The notes beneath the pieces were generated by a model. The model ran no database searches. It was not told where the DNA came from and worked only from the letters and a program-made list of their open reading frames with translations. The position numbers and the translations under genes are program-made. From NCBI GenBank assembly GCA_002333145.1, contig DDBN01000024.1, positions 16,099 through 39,452 on the forward strand: a stretch of 23,354 bases of DNA, given 5' to 3'. Shown here piece after piece: positions 14,667 to 23,110 of the stretch; position 1 is the first letter of the stretch, and each line of letters begins with the position of its first letter. This DNA is from Moraxellaceae bacterium UBA2031. Its GTDB lineage: Bacteria; Pseudomonadota; Gammaproteobacteria; Pseudomonadales; Moraxellaceae.

Positions 14667-15553
14667 TGCGCTTCTTCATTACTGTTTTGTCACTTGTTTT
14701 GGCCGGCTGGACTCATGCTGGCATCAGTGTTCAGGATGACAGCGGTCGTCGTTTTGAGTTTTCCTCCGCACCGCTAAAACTGGTCTCACTAGCTCCTCAT
14801 GTTACGGACATATTGATCGGGCTGGGCGTTCGTGCACAAGTCGTCGGCGTGGTGGATGATCACGAGTCGCGAGGTGCCCACGCTGTTAGCTTGAGTGGTC
14901 TGCCTGTTGTGGCGGATGCTTTTTCAGTCAATGAAGAACGGCTGCTGGCACTTCGTCCAGATATAGTGATTGTGTGGGCGGAGGGTACGCCGGTAACACG
15001 GATTGCTCGTCTGGAGCGGTTGGGTTTTCGTGTGTTCGTTCTAAAGACGCAGAGGTTGGATGATCTGGCTCGTCAGCTTGAACAGCTGGGTATACTGGCC
15101 GGACAGCCCGCATTAGGTAAACAGCAGGCGATGGCGTTTCGTGAGCGTTTACGGCTGATGAAGCAGCAGTACAACAAAGGCCCGCGCCTTCGTTATTTCT
15201 ATCAAGTCTGGCGGCAACCACTCTATTCGCTGCACGGGGGACATCTGCTCAGCCAGGCACTGGCACTGTGTGGCGCCGACAATATCCTTCCTGCAGGCAA
15301 GATTGCCGCGCCTTTGGTTGCGCCTGAGTTTGTAGTGCAGGCAAATCCACACATCATTCTCTTTGGCAAAGACGATGCTGCGGCCAGTCGTGCATTCTGG
15401 TCGCGGTTTCCCTCGATGCGTGCTGTGCGAGATCAGCACTTGCTGGTAGTGGATGACCTACGCCTTGCTCGCCCCGGGCCAGTCCTGCTCGATGCCGTAG
15501 AGCCGCTATGCCGACAATTGCAGCCGTGGCGCGCGAGTGCTACACAGAAGTAG
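14666..15553 (+). CDS. btuF: BtuF-like periplasmic cobalamin-binding protein
   Basis: A 295-residue secreted substrate-binding protein of a class III ABC transporter. The signal peptide is MRFFITVLSLVLAGWTHA. The N-lobe begins LVSLAPHVTDILIGLG, with VNEERLLALRPDIVIVW; the C-lobe has YQVWRQPLYSLHGGHL and LCGADNI, the typical BtuF pattern, then FWSRFPSMRAV. It should carry vitamin B12 or cobinamide from the outer-membrane receptor to BtuCD. Neither btuC nor btuD is in the window. The ATG at 14666 overlaps the ampE stop as TGATG, so translation is coupled; a start at 14624 would lie inside ampE. Siderophore-binding paralogues share this fold, but the C-lobe motif and the nearby B12 receptor operon favour BtuF. 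Confidence 0.85.
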   Translation: MRFFITVLSLVLAGWTHAGISVQDDSGRRFEFSSAPLKLVSLAPHVTDILIGLGVRAQVVGVVDDHESRGAHAVSLSGLPVVADAFSVNEERLLALRPDIVIVWAEGTPVTRIARLERLGFRVFVLKTQRLDDLARQLEQLGILAGQPALGKQQAMAFRERLRLMKQQYNKGPRLRYFYQVWRQPLYSLHGGHLLSQALALCGADNILPAGKIAAPLVAPEFVVQANPHIILFGKDDAAASRAFWSRFPSMRAVRDQHLLVVDDLRLARPGPVLLDAVEPLCRQLQPWRASATQK

Positions 15554-15577
15554 TGAGCGCAGCTGGAGTGTATAGCT

Positions 15578-15607
15578 TTGACATGGCTAGGCTCAGGCCG
15601 ACATAAT
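15578..15607 (+). promoter_or_regulatory. sigma-70 promoter of aceEF
   Basis: TTGACA at 15578-15583 and CATAAT at 15602-15607 are 18 bases apart, a near-consensus pair about 80 bases upstream of the aceE start. It lies in the 135-base gap after btuF, where no terminator is seen. Confidence 0.65.
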
Positions 15608-15613
15608 CATTCC

Positions 15614-15629
15614 ATGACCTATAAGTCAT
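15614..15629 (+). promoter_or_regulatory. candidate operator downstream of the aceE -10 box
   Basis: ATGACCTATAAGTCAT is a 16-base near-palindrome (outer five bases perfect, one mismatched pair inside). It begins seven bases after the -10, so it covers the likely transcription start, a classical repressor position. It does not look like the PdhR motif of E. coli. The cognate regulator is unknown. Confidence 0.4.
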
Positions 15630-15688
15630 ACTAATGTGGCGCTACTTACAACGTGGCGACCAGACTCGATAAAAGACAAGGAACCCCA

Positions 15689-18349
15689 ATGTCACTTGAA
15701 CGCTTCTATAACGATCAGGATCCGGAAGAGACTCGCGAATGGCTTGAAGCATTTGCCTCTGTCGTGGAAAGAGAAGGGGGCGAACGCGCCCTGTTTTTAC
15801 TGGAAAGGCTCACCGAAAAGGCCCGCTTACGTGGCGTGCATTTGTCCCGTCTGAATACGCCGTATCTCAATACGATCGTAGAAAAGGATGAAGCACCGCT
15901 GCCTGGTGATGCTTTTATGGAGCGCCGTTTACGCTCCCTGATTCGTTGGAATGCGTTGGCAATGGTGATGCGCGCCAATATGAATGACGATGATCTGGGC
16001 GGTCACATTGCTACGTTTGCCTCCAGTGCCATGTTATATGACGTTGGCTTCAATCATTTCTTCCGAGCCGAGAACGATACCTTTGGTGGAGACCTGATTT
16101 ATTACCAGGGACATTCCTCACCCGGTATTTACGCACGTTCTTTTCTTGAAGGCCGTATCAGCGAGGATGAGCTCGAGAATTTTCGTCGTGAAGTGGATGG
16201 TAAGGGGCTGCCTTCTTATCCGCATCCGTGGTTGAAGCCGGAGTACTGGCAATTTCCAACAGTTTCCATGGGTCTTGGCCCCATCATGTCGATCTACCAA
16301 GCGCATTTCATGAAGTACTTGATGAATCGTGGTCTGTCAAAAGTTGAAGATCGCAAAGTCTGGGCTTTCTTGGGTGATGGCGAGATGGATGAGCCTGAGT
16401 CACTCGGTGCTATTTCAATGGCAGGCCGTGAAAAGCTCGATAACTTAGTCTTTGTGATTAATTGCAATCTCCAGCGGCTGGATGGCCCGGTGCGTGGCAA
16501 CGGCAAGATTATTCAGGAACTGGAGTCAGTTTTCCGTGGCGCAGGCTGGAATGTCATTAAAGTGGTGTGGGGCCGAAAGTGGGACCCACTGCTTGCTCGT
16601 GATGAGCACGGAGTTCTGCGTCAGCGCATGGAAGAGTGTGTGGATGGCGAGTACCAAGCCTATAAAATGCACGGTGGTGCCTACACGCGAGAAAAGTTTT
16701 TCGGGAAATATCCTGAACTAAAAGCCATGGTTGAGCACATGTCCGATGAGGAGATTTATAACCTTAATCGCGGCGGCCATGATCCGTACAAGATGTACGC
16801 GGCCTATCATGAGGCGATGAATCATAAGGGCCAGCCAACCGTTATTTTAGCTAAGACCGTAAAGGGGTATGGCACGGGAACGGGAGAGGCCGTCAACAAG
16901 TCGCACCAGATCAAGAAGCTCGATATCGAATCGCTAAAAAGCTTTCGCGATACCTTCGGCTTGCCGTTCAATGATGAAGAACTAGCCCGCGTACCGTTCT
17001 ATCGCCCACCGGAAGACTCGCCAGAAATGCGGTATCTGCACGAGCAGCGGGCGAAACTTGGCGGCTACCTACCCGCACGCCGTAAAGAGGCTGCAAACCT
17101 CGATATTCCGGAGCTGGGCGTATTTGCCCAGTTATTGGAAGGATCGGTAAAGCCAATTTCTACCACCATGGCTTTTGTGCGCTGTCTGGGTGCGCTTGTT
17201 AAGGTGAAGGGACTGGGTGAGCGCATCGTGCCGATTGTGCCGGATGAGGCACGTACTTTTGGTATGGAAGGCATGTTCCGCCAGCTAGGTATCTACTCCA
17301 ATGTCGGTCAGCTCTATGAGCCGGAAGACAGAGGCCAGGTAATGTATTACCGCGAGGACGTGAAGGGCCAGATCCTTGAACAAGGCATTAATGAAGCGGG
17401 TGCCATGAGCGTGTGGATTGCGGCGAGTACGGCCTACAGCATGCACAACCAGCCAATGATTCCGTTTTATGCGTTTTATTCCATGTTTGGATTTCAGCGT
17501 ATTGGTGACTTGGCTTGGGCTGCTGGTGACAGTCAGGCACGTGGCTTTCTGATCGGTGCAACAGCGGGCCGAACGACGCTGAACGGTGAGGGCCTGCAGC
17601 ATGCGGATGGCCATTCCCATGTCTTGGCCAGCACGATTCCAAACTGTGTTTCCTATGATCCTACGTACGGCTATGAATTAGCCGTAATTGTGCATGATGG
17701 TTTACGTCGCATGTACAAGAACAAGGAAAACGTTTTTTATTACATCACTACGATGAATGAAAACTATGTGCATCCTGCAATGCCTGCCGGTGCGGAGGAA
17801 GGCATTATTCGTGGGCTCTATATGCTCAAGGAAGCCCCGTCCTCTACAGCAAAAATCGTGCAGCTGATTGGCTCTGGAGCAATCTTGCTTGAGGTAGAGG
17901 CTGCTGCAGAGTTGCTGCAGGAAGTGTTTGGTATTCGCGCCAATGTCTGGAGCGCCACCGGCATGAACGAATTGCGCAAAGAGGCGATGGAAGCACAGCG
18001 CTGGAATATGCTGCATCCACTTGATGAGCCTCAAGTGCCATGGGTCACGCAGCAGTTACGAGGCACCCGCGGCCCTGTGGTAGCAGCAAGTGATTACATG
18101 AAAATTCACTCTGAGCAGATTCGCGCTTTCCTGCCAGGGCGTACGTATTATACGCTGGGAACGGATGGTTTTGGCCGTTCTGATTCCCGTGAGAAGCTGC
18201 GTCATCATTTTGAAGTGGACCGTTACTTCATTGTGATTGCTGCTTTGAATGCACTGGCAGATGACGGTGAAATCGGCCGTAGTGTGGTCGAGGATGCGAT
18301 TCGTCGCTTTGATATTAATCCTGAGAAACCTTACGCACCAAAAGTGTGA
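15689..18349 (+). CDS. aceE: pyruvate dehydrogenase E1 component, homodimeric
   Basis: An 886-residue thiamine-diphosphate enzyme that decarboxylates pyruvate and passes the acetyl group to the lipoyl arm of AceF. The length equals that of the single-chain (E. coli-type) E1. The cofactor motif is FLGDGEMDEPESLG (D230) with N260 in VINCNLQRLDGPV. Other landmarks are YYQGHSSPGIYAR, KTVKGYGTGTGEA, FGMEGMFRQLGIYS and ASDYMK near the end. The ATG at 15689 follows AAGGAA at 15678-15683, better than the ATG-like start at 15653. It is the first gene of the aceEF unit with its own promoter. No frame break or missing motif was noticed. Confidence 0.98.
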   Translation: MSLERFYNDQDPEETREWLEAFASVVEREGGERALFLLERLTEKARLRGVHLSRLNTPYLNTIVEKDEAPLPGDAFMERRLRSLIRWNALAMVMRANMNDDDLGGHIATFASSAMLYDVGFNHFFRAENDTFGGDLIYYQGHSSPGIYARSFLEGRISEDELENFRREVDGKGLPSYPHPWLKPEYWQFPTVSMGLGPIMSIYQAHFMKYLMNRGLSKVEDRKVWAFLGDGEMDEPESLGAISMAGREKLDNLVFVINCNLQRLDGPVRGNGKIIQELESVFRGAGWNVIKVVWGRKWDPLLARDEHGVLRQRMEECVDGEYQAYKMHGGAYTREKFFGKYPELKAMVEHMSDEEIYNLNRGGHDPYKMYAAYHEAMNHKGQPTVILAKTVKGYGTGTGEAVNKSHQIKKLDIESLKSFRDTFGLPFNDEELARVPFYRPPEDSPEMRYLHEQRAKLGGYLPARRKEAANLDIPELGVFAQLLEGSVKPISTTMAFVRCLGALVKVKGLGERIVPIVPDEARTFGMEGMFRQLGIYSNVGQLYEPEDRGQVMYYREDVKGQILEQGINEAGAMSVWIAASTAYSMHNQPMIPFYAFYSMFGFQRIGDLAWAAGDSQARGFLIGATAGRTTLNGEGLQHADGHSHVLASTIPNCVSYDPTYGYELAVIVHDGLRRMYKNKENVFYYITTMNENYVHPAMPAGAEEGIIRGLYMLKEAPSSTAKIVQLIGSGAILLEVEAAAELLQEVFGIRANVWSATGMNELRKEAMEAQRWNMLHPLDEPQVPWVTQQLRGTRGPVVAASDYMKIHSEQIRAFLPGRTYYTLGTDGFGRSDSREKLRHHFEVDRYFIVIAALNALADDGEIGRSVVEDAIRRFDINPEKPYAPKV

Positions 18350-18397
18350 AGGGAATAAACGTCAATACGCTTACCCGGCGTGGACATGGAGAATTAA

Positions 18398-20035
18398 GTG
18401 ACCGAAATACGTGTTCCAGACATTGGCAGCGATAGCGCAGATGTCATTGAAATTCTGGTGAAGCCTGGCGATCACCTGTTGCCGGAGCAATCTATTGTTG
18501 TGTTGGAATCTGACAAGGCCAGCATGGAAGTGCCCGTTCCGCAGGGCGGCGTGGTGCGTAATATTGCAGTGAAAATTGGCGATAGCGTCAAGCTGGGCGA
18601 TCTGTTGCTGCAGCTGGATGATGTGGTGGCGGGTTCATCCGCCGATGTACGCGAAATTCAGAAGGAATTACAGCGAGTAAGCTCGGTGCTGGCACCAGAG
18701 GCATCATCTGCTCCTGCTTCTGAAGTACTTGCTACGACAGCTACAGCGCCCACAGCATCAGAAACAATTCAGTTGGTGAAGGTGCCGGATATTGGCTCTG
18801 ACGATGCAGATGTAATTGAGGTGCTGGTAAAAGTGGGTGATGTGCTGCGTTTAGAGCAGCCCATTATTGTACTGGAATCGGCCAAAGCCAGTATGGAAGT
18901 GCCGAGTCCGGTTGAGGGTACGGTGCTGAGCGTATTGGTAAAGCTCGGGGATAAAGTTTCGGAGCATGTGGGCTTGCTGGAGGTATCAGTACAGGCACCG
19001 GCTGTAACCCATGCAAAAGAGCTACCACCTATTGCTCAGGCGCCAGTACAGGTCGATGCGGCGCCAGTAGCATCAGTATCCATTCCGTCACCGGCTACAC
19101 AGGAGCTATCGCTGCGGTCAGTAGAGATGGCCAACGTACACGCAGGCCCAGCTGTTCGTCGTTTGGCCCGTGAATTGGGCGTGGATCTCAGCAAGCTAAG
19201 AAGCGGTAGCGGCCCAAAGGAACGCATTCTCAAGGAGGATGTGCATGCCTTTGTGAAGCAAGCGATGCTGGAGAAAGCGGGGGCCGCCAACGGTGGATCT
19301 GGATTGCCTAAGCTTCCCGTGATCGACTTTAGTAAATGGGGTGAGATTGAGCGTTCGCCACTCACGAAAATTCAGCGAGTCTCAGCGCAGAACTTGCATC
19401 GAGCTTGGGTGACTATTCCACATGTCACTCAATTTGATGAAGCAGATATCACCGAGCTGGAAGCCTTTCGGGTCGCCCAAAAAGACGCCATGAAGAAGGA
19501 GGGACTCAACCTGACTGTTCTGGCTTTCCTGGTAAAAGCCTGTGCGCATCTGCTCAAGCAGTTTCCGAAATTTAACAGCTCACTCGACAGTGATGGCGAG
19601 ACGTTGGTGTACAAGAAATATGTACATATTGGCGTCGCTGTCGACACACCAAATGGTCTTGTGGTTCCAGTGATTCGGGATGTGGGTGGCAAGTCCATAC
19701 GCGAGATTGTGCGCGACATGGGGGAGCTTTCGACCAAGGCACGCGAAAAGAAGCTGACTCCGGCAGAGATGCAGGGCGCTTGTTTCAGTATCTCGTCGTT
19801 GGGTGGGATCGCTGGTACGGCGTTTACGCCTATCGTGAATTGGCCAGAAGTGGCCATTCTTGGCGTGTCACGTTCTGCCATCAAGCCAGTATGGAGTGGT
19901 AAAGATTTTCAGCCACGCCTGATGTTGCCCTTGTCGCTGTCTTATGATCATCGGGTTATTGATGGTGCTGATGCCGCTCGCTTCACATCGGCTCTGTCCA
20001 AGGTGTTGGCGGATATCCGGCAGTTATTGTTGTAA
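18398..20035 (+). CDS. aceF: dihydrolipoamide acetyltransferase (PDH E2)
   Basis: A 545-residue core protein of the pyruvate dehydrogenase complex that moves the acetyl group to CoA. It has two lipoyl domains: one at about 2-75 with lipoyl-lysine K40 in ESDKASMEVP, the other at about 126-198 with K163 in ESAKASMEVP. Ala/Pro/Thr-rich hinges flank them. A peripheral subunit-binding domain follows (about 247-285, AGPAVRRLARELGVDL). The acetyltransferase domain runs to the end, with the active-site motif SYDHRVIDGADAARF (H518, D522). E. coli has three lipoyl domains; two is common in Pseudomonas relatives. The start is GTG with GGAG at 18388-18391. Lpd (E3) does not follow; a terminator closes the unit. 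Confidence 0.98.
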   Translation: MTEIRVPDIGSDSADVIEILVKPGDHLLPEQSIVVLESDKASMEVPVPQGGVVRNIAVKIGDSVKLGDLLLQLDDVVAGSSADVREIQKELQRVSSVLAPEASSAPASEVLATTATAPTASETIQLVKVPDIGSDDADVIEVLVKVGDVLRLEQPIIVLESAKASMEVPSPVEGTVLSVLVKLGDKVSEHVGLLEVSVQAPAVTHAKELPPIAQAPVQVDAAPVASVSIPSPATQELSLRSVEMANVHAGPAVRRLARELGVDLSKLRSGSGPKERILKEDVHAFVKQAMLEKAGAANGGSGLPKLPVIDFSKWGEIERSPLTKIQRVSAQNLHRAWVTIPHVTQFDEADITELEAFRVAQKDAMKKEGLNLTVLAFLVKACAHLLKQFPKFNSSLDSDGETLVYKKYVHIGVAVDTPNGLVVPVIRDVGGKSIREIVRDMGELSTKAREKKLTPAEMQGACFSISSLGGIAGTAFTPIVNWPEVAILGVSRSAIKPVWSGKDFQPRLMLPLSLSYDHRVIDGADAARFTSALSKVLADIRQLLL

Positions 20036-20050
20036 GTACTTTTCCATGCC

Positions 20051-20084
20051 AAAAAAAGCCCGCATTCAATGCGGGCTTTTTTTT
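20051..20084. terminator. bidirectional intrinsic terminator between aceF and the adenosyltransferase gene
   Basis: AGCCCGCAT pairs with ATGCGGGCT around a three-base loop, preceded by seven As and followed by eight Ts. It therefore works for aceF on the plus strand and for the convergent adenosyltransferase gene on the minus strand. Confidence 0.93.
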
Positions 20085-20095
20085 CGAGATCCATC

Positions 20096-20665
20096 TCAGG
20101 CTTCTGGATGTCGCGGAGCATTACGCTGCCGCCATAGGACTTCCTTGCCACCGTTTTCACGGGCCAGAACACGGGCCAGAACAAAGAGATAGTCGGAAAT
20201 ACGATTAAGGTATTTCAGGCCATCTTCGTTTACTTCCTCCTGTTGGCTGAGGGTATAGACACGTCGTTCTGCTCGGCGACACACCGTGCGAGCGACATGG
20301 GCAACCGCTGCCGCCTTACTGCCGCCAGGAAGAATAAAATCCTTGAGCGGAGGCAGGTTGGCATTGATCTGATCAATGGCCGTCTCGGTTTCAGCGACGC
20401 ATTCCGGCTTTAGCAAGGTGTAGCCAGGAATACAAAGCTCACCCCCGAGGTCGAATAAATCATGCTGAACTGTTTCCAGAAAAGCCTGTGCCTCATGATC
20501 AGCGGATAGCTCTGCACGCAGAAGACCAATCTGGGCGTTAAGTTCATCCACCGTGCCATAAGCCTCCACGCGCAAATGATTCTTTGCCACGCGGCTGCCA
20601 TCACCAAGGCCAGTGCTGCCATCATCGCCGGTGCGGGTATAAATTTTTGAAAGACGGTTACCCAT
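20096..20665 (-). CDS. cob(I)yrinic acid a,c-diamide adenosyltransferase, PduO type
   Basis: A 189-residue ATP:corrinoid adenosyltransferase that adds the adenosyl group to cob(I)alamin, making coenzyme B12. It belongs to the trimeric PduO/MMAB class: IYTRTGDDGSTGLGDGSRV (ATP-binding N-terminus), EAYGTVDELNAQIG, FILPGG, ARTVCRRAERRV and YLNRISDYLFVLAR are all present. The ATG at 20665 has GGGAG upstream in the correct place; an in-frame start at 20704 has none. It lies 56 bases behind the B12 receptor gene and so is probably under the same riboswitch. Gene names differ among species (pduO, cobO, yvqK), so no symbol is given. It is the cytoplasmic end of the salvage route in this window. Confidence 0.95.
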   Translation of the reverse strand: MGNRLSKIYTRTGDDGSTGLGDGSRVAKNHLRVEAYGTVDELNAQIGLLRAELSADHEAQAFLETVQHDLFDLGGELCIPGYTLLKPECVAETETAIDQINANLPPLKDFILPGGSKAAAVAHVARTVCRRAERRVYTLSQQEEVNEDGLKYLNRISDYLFVLARVLARENGGKEVLWRQRNAPRHPEA

Positions 20666-20689
20666 GTTGCTCTCCCGATTAAAGTGGGA

Positions 20690-20710
20690 TGAGGGATGAG
20701 ACATCCCTCA
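20690..20710 (-). terminator. hairpin between the B12 receptor and adenosyltransferase genes
   Basis: A perfect nine-base stem (TGAGGGATG with CATCCCTCA) closes a three-base loop in the 56-base gap. No T-run follows on the minus strand, so it is more likely a processing, stabilising or partial termination element than a full terminator. Confidence 0.45.
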
Positions 20711-20721
20711 GTCTTGTGCGT

Positions 20722-22740
20722 TTAGAAGCTCATTCCTACATCAAGGCGGTATTCACTACCCGGCAGTGTATAGGCGTTATAACGACCCGGCGTGAAGGTT
20801 GAGCGAACACCATAGGTGAAGCTGTCATCTTCATCTGTCAGGTTGGTGACAGTAAGGCCGGCCTGAACTTTTTTCCAGGTGAAGCCCAGTCGTGAGTCCA
20901 GACGATGGAAGGCAGCAATCTTCTGGCCGAAGTTATTGCCTTGGTCATTGTCAAAGAACTGGCTTCCCGTGTAAGTGTCGCTAAGAGAGATACTCCACAT
21001 TGGAGTCGCTTGCCAGTGAACATTCATGCTGCCCAGATGCCGTGGTACCAGTGGTATATCCTTGCCGTTGTTGGCACCTTCGCGAAACTCGGCGCGTTGC
21101 TCGGTCAGGCTGCCGCTGATCGTTATTGTTTCCAGCAGTTGGGTTGATGCACCAATGGTGACACCTTGGCGCAGAGTTGGGTCAAGGTTGTCGTTGGTAA
21201 ACGTGATCGGGTTGAACTGGATTTCGTCATGCAGCTTCTGCTGATACACCGTTGCGGATAAACGGCTAGTACCTTGCACATATGTGAGTGAACCTTCGAT
21301 GTTACGCCCAACTTGTGGGCGCAATGGAGAGAACTCGCGCTGGAAGAAGGGATCGTATTCGTAGGACTCATCCACCGTGCCCAAACGTACGCTCCGGCTT
21401 AGGCCGATGCTGGCGGTGAGGGCTGGCGTTAGCGCTTGACTCAAGCCACCTTCATACATTTCTGCGGTAAATCGCTGCGTGGTAGGGGTTGCTTGCGAAT
21501 CAAACGCACCGCCCGGTGCAGTGGCATCGTAGATATCACGTGCGCTTTGCTTTACATGTGTCTGGCGTGCGCCTACCGATACGCTGGTTTTATTCCAGCG
21601 GCTTGTTTGAAAAACATAAGGTGAGCTGGTTTCGGCGTCGATGCCAATGTCATGAATGGCCGCCGTACCGGGAGCTTGACCCCGACGGGAAACGTAGTCG
21701 GTGCGATACCAATCGTAACCAGCTTTCATGTCATGCGATATCTGGCCAGTATGATAGCTAAGCTGTACTCGAGGTGTGGCAGAAATAGAAGCCAGTTCGG
21801 TGTTGTTGTAGTCCGAGAACCCACCACCGTAATCAAAAAACGACCACTGTTCTTTCAGGCGCTGACTGCCATCAATAATGACCGTCAGATTGTCCGAGAG
21901 CATGGCTTGCCAGCCGGCTACAATTTGATGGCGCTCTTCGTCGGCCCAGTCATTGGGAGTGCTGGTTCCGCGCGGATTATCATGAACCTCATCAAGCCCC
22001 AAGCCTGCATCTACAGTACGAGCGCCAGGCAGGCGAGAGTCGAGTCGGCTACCGCTGATAAGCAGAAAGCCTTCTTGTCCAGGAGCTACGTTAAAACGCA
22101 GGTTGCCGCCGAACGAGTCGCGACGCATCTCGCTGTTGTCACGATAACCGTCAGTTTCCATGTGCTGACCAAACAAAGACAGCGATGCATCCTTACCGGC
22201 AAGTCGAGCAGATGCAGTCGCACCACGGGTATCAAAGCTGGCGCTAGTCAGGCTGATGCTGCCACCATTCTCTGTCGCCTGCCGAGTAATGATATTAATG
22301 GTGCCGCCACTGGCGCCGTCACCGTAAAGAACCGATCCACCACCAGGCTGGACTTCAATACGATCGATTGCTGTTAGGGAAATACCGCCAATATCGGTGG
22401 AGCTTAAGTCGATATCATTGAGGCGTCGGCCATCAATCAGAATAAGTGTATTTTGGCCGGCAGCAGGGCCGAAGCCACGTAGATCGACGGTGCCATCAGT
22501 AATTGGGTTGCCACTCAAGCTGCGAACATGAATTCCAGGAATGCTGGACAGCAACTCAGAAATATTGCGGGCCGGAGATTGGCTGATTTGCTCGCGATCA
22601 ATAACATAAACGAGCGTGCCGGCTGTGTTTTCATCAAGGCGTGAAGCATTGACTACTATGGGTGAAAGCTCGGTATTGGCGGCTTGGGCAGATGAGGTAA
22701 TGGCGATAGCAGCCACGATGGGCAGAAGAGAAAATTTCAT
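20722..22740 (-). CDS. btuB: BtuB-like TonB-dependent vitamin B12 receptor
   Basis: A 672-residue outer-membrane receptor. The ATG at 22740 has GGAG in front and a clear signal peptide, MKFSLLPIVAAIAITSSAQA. The mature N-terminus carries a TonB-box-like SPIVVNASR. The plug domain (about 35-160) includes ISELLSSIPGIHVRS, TVDLRGFG, LILIDGRRLND, IDRIEVQPGGGSVLYGDGA and GGTINIITR. The rest forms the barrel and ends in DVGMSF, with terminal Phe. It is longer than E. coli BtuB (614). The strongest evidence for B12 as substrate is the cobalamin riboswitch directly upstream and the adenosyltransferase gene directly downstream. It probably imports cobalamin or cobinamide using TonB energy. The frame is open upstream to 22860, but that part is leader RNA. 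Confidence 0.9.
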   Translation of the reverse strand: MKFSLLPIVAAIAITSSAQAANTELSPIVVNASRLDENTAGTLVYVIDREQISQSPARNISELLSSIPGIHVRSLSGNPITDGTVDLRGFGPAAGQNTLILIDGRRLNDIDLSSTDIGGISLTAIDRIEVQPGGGSVLYGDGASGGTINIITRQATENGGSISLTSASFDTRGATASARLAGKDASLSLFGQHMETDGYRDNSEMRRDSFGGNLRFNVAPGQEGFLLISGSRLDSRLPGARTVDAGLGLDEVHDNPRGTSTPNDWADEERHQIVAGWQAMLSDNLTVIIDGSQRLKEQWSFFDYGGGFSDYNNTELASISATPRVQLSYHTGQISHDMKAGYDWYRTDYVSRRGQAPGTAAIHDIGIDAETSSPYVFQTSRWNKTSVSVGARQTHVKQSARDIYDATAPGGAFDSQATPTTQRFTAEMYEGGLSQALTPALTASIGLSRSVRLGTVDESYEYDPFFQREFSPLRPQVGRNIEGSLTYVQGTSRLSATVYQQKLHDEIQFNPITFTNDNLDPTLRQGVTIGASTQLLETITISGSLTEQRAEFREGANNGKDIPLVPRHLGSMNVHWQATPMWSISLSDTYTGSQFFDNDQGNNFGQKIAAFHRLDSRLGFTWKKVQAGLTVTNLTDEDDSFTYGVRSTFTPGRYNAYTLPGSEYRLDVGMSF

Positions 22741-22801
22741 TAATAGCTCCAGGCTGTTTGAGTCCCCGCAAACAAGAATTGGATCAGCATGGAGGCAGAA
22801 G

Positions 22802-22823
22802 AAAAATGCTGTGCATTCGCACA
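22802..22823 (-). terminator. candidate terminator in the riboswitch expression platform
   Basis: On the minus strand TGTGC-GAAT-GCACA forms a short stem (22810-22823) followed by GCATTTTTC, giving a U-run in RNA (22802-22806). It lies between the aptamer and btuB. The stem is only five pairs, so control could also be by hiding the ribosome site. Confidence 0.4.
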
Positions 22824-22863
22824 AGAGATTTTTCGGTCGTGAGCCCGCCGCACTGACCATATG

Positions 22864-23055
22864 ACTTTCAGGTCGGTCTCCGGGCTCGTCGCGGGATTAA
22901 TCCAGACCGATTCGCCTTCCCGTCATACGACAGTGGCATAGTGAAGCGGCTGACACGACTTACCGTTGCGGGGGCAGCATCGGGGTTTCACCGATTTCCC
23001 ATCCGTGACTGTTTGCGACAGAAACGGACCAGCCTGTGGCTGGGCACCTGAAAGT
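22864..23055 (-). ncRNA. cobalamin riboswitch
   Basis: A complete adenosylcobalamin-type aptamer of about 190 nt in the btuB leader. The closing helix P1 is perfect over ten pairs: ACTTTCAGGT (23055-23046) with ACCTGAAAGT (22873-22864). Inside it, in order, are the conserved GGTGCC near the 5' end, GGGAAATCGGTGAAACCCCGA, CTGCCCCCGCAACGGTAAG and the B12 box GCCACTG (22931-22937 on the plus strand). Binding of coenzyme B12 is expected to switch off btuB and the downstream adenosyltransferase gene. This fills most of the gap between panE and btuB. Confidence 0.97.
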
Positions 23056-23061
23056 GCGGCG

Positions 23062-23090
23062 ATTCTAGGCGGTGACGATCACTAAACCAA
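23062..23090 (-). promoter_or_regulatory. promoter of the riboswitch-btuB transcript
   Basis: On the minus strand TTGGTT (23090-23085) and TAGAAT (23067-23062) are separated by 17 bases. The -10 ends six bases before the aptamer begins, so transcription would start right at the P1 helix. Confidence 0.7.
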
Positions 23091-23110
23091 GTGTCTTTTC
23101 CGGACAGTCG

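Noticed and set aside
19429..19884. 151-residue minus-strand open frame inside aceF
   Set aside because: Antisense to the catalytic domain of AceF, Ser/Arg-rich, no recognisable motif.
21652..22377. 241-residue plus-strand open frame inside btuB
   Set aside because: Long, but it is antisense to the receptor's plug and barrel; composition is that of a reversed frame and there is no upstream signal.
22741..22860. Possible 40-residue N-terminal extension of the B12 receptor
   Set aside because: The stretch is the riboswitch leader; the start at 22740 has a ribosome site and leads directly into a signal peptide.
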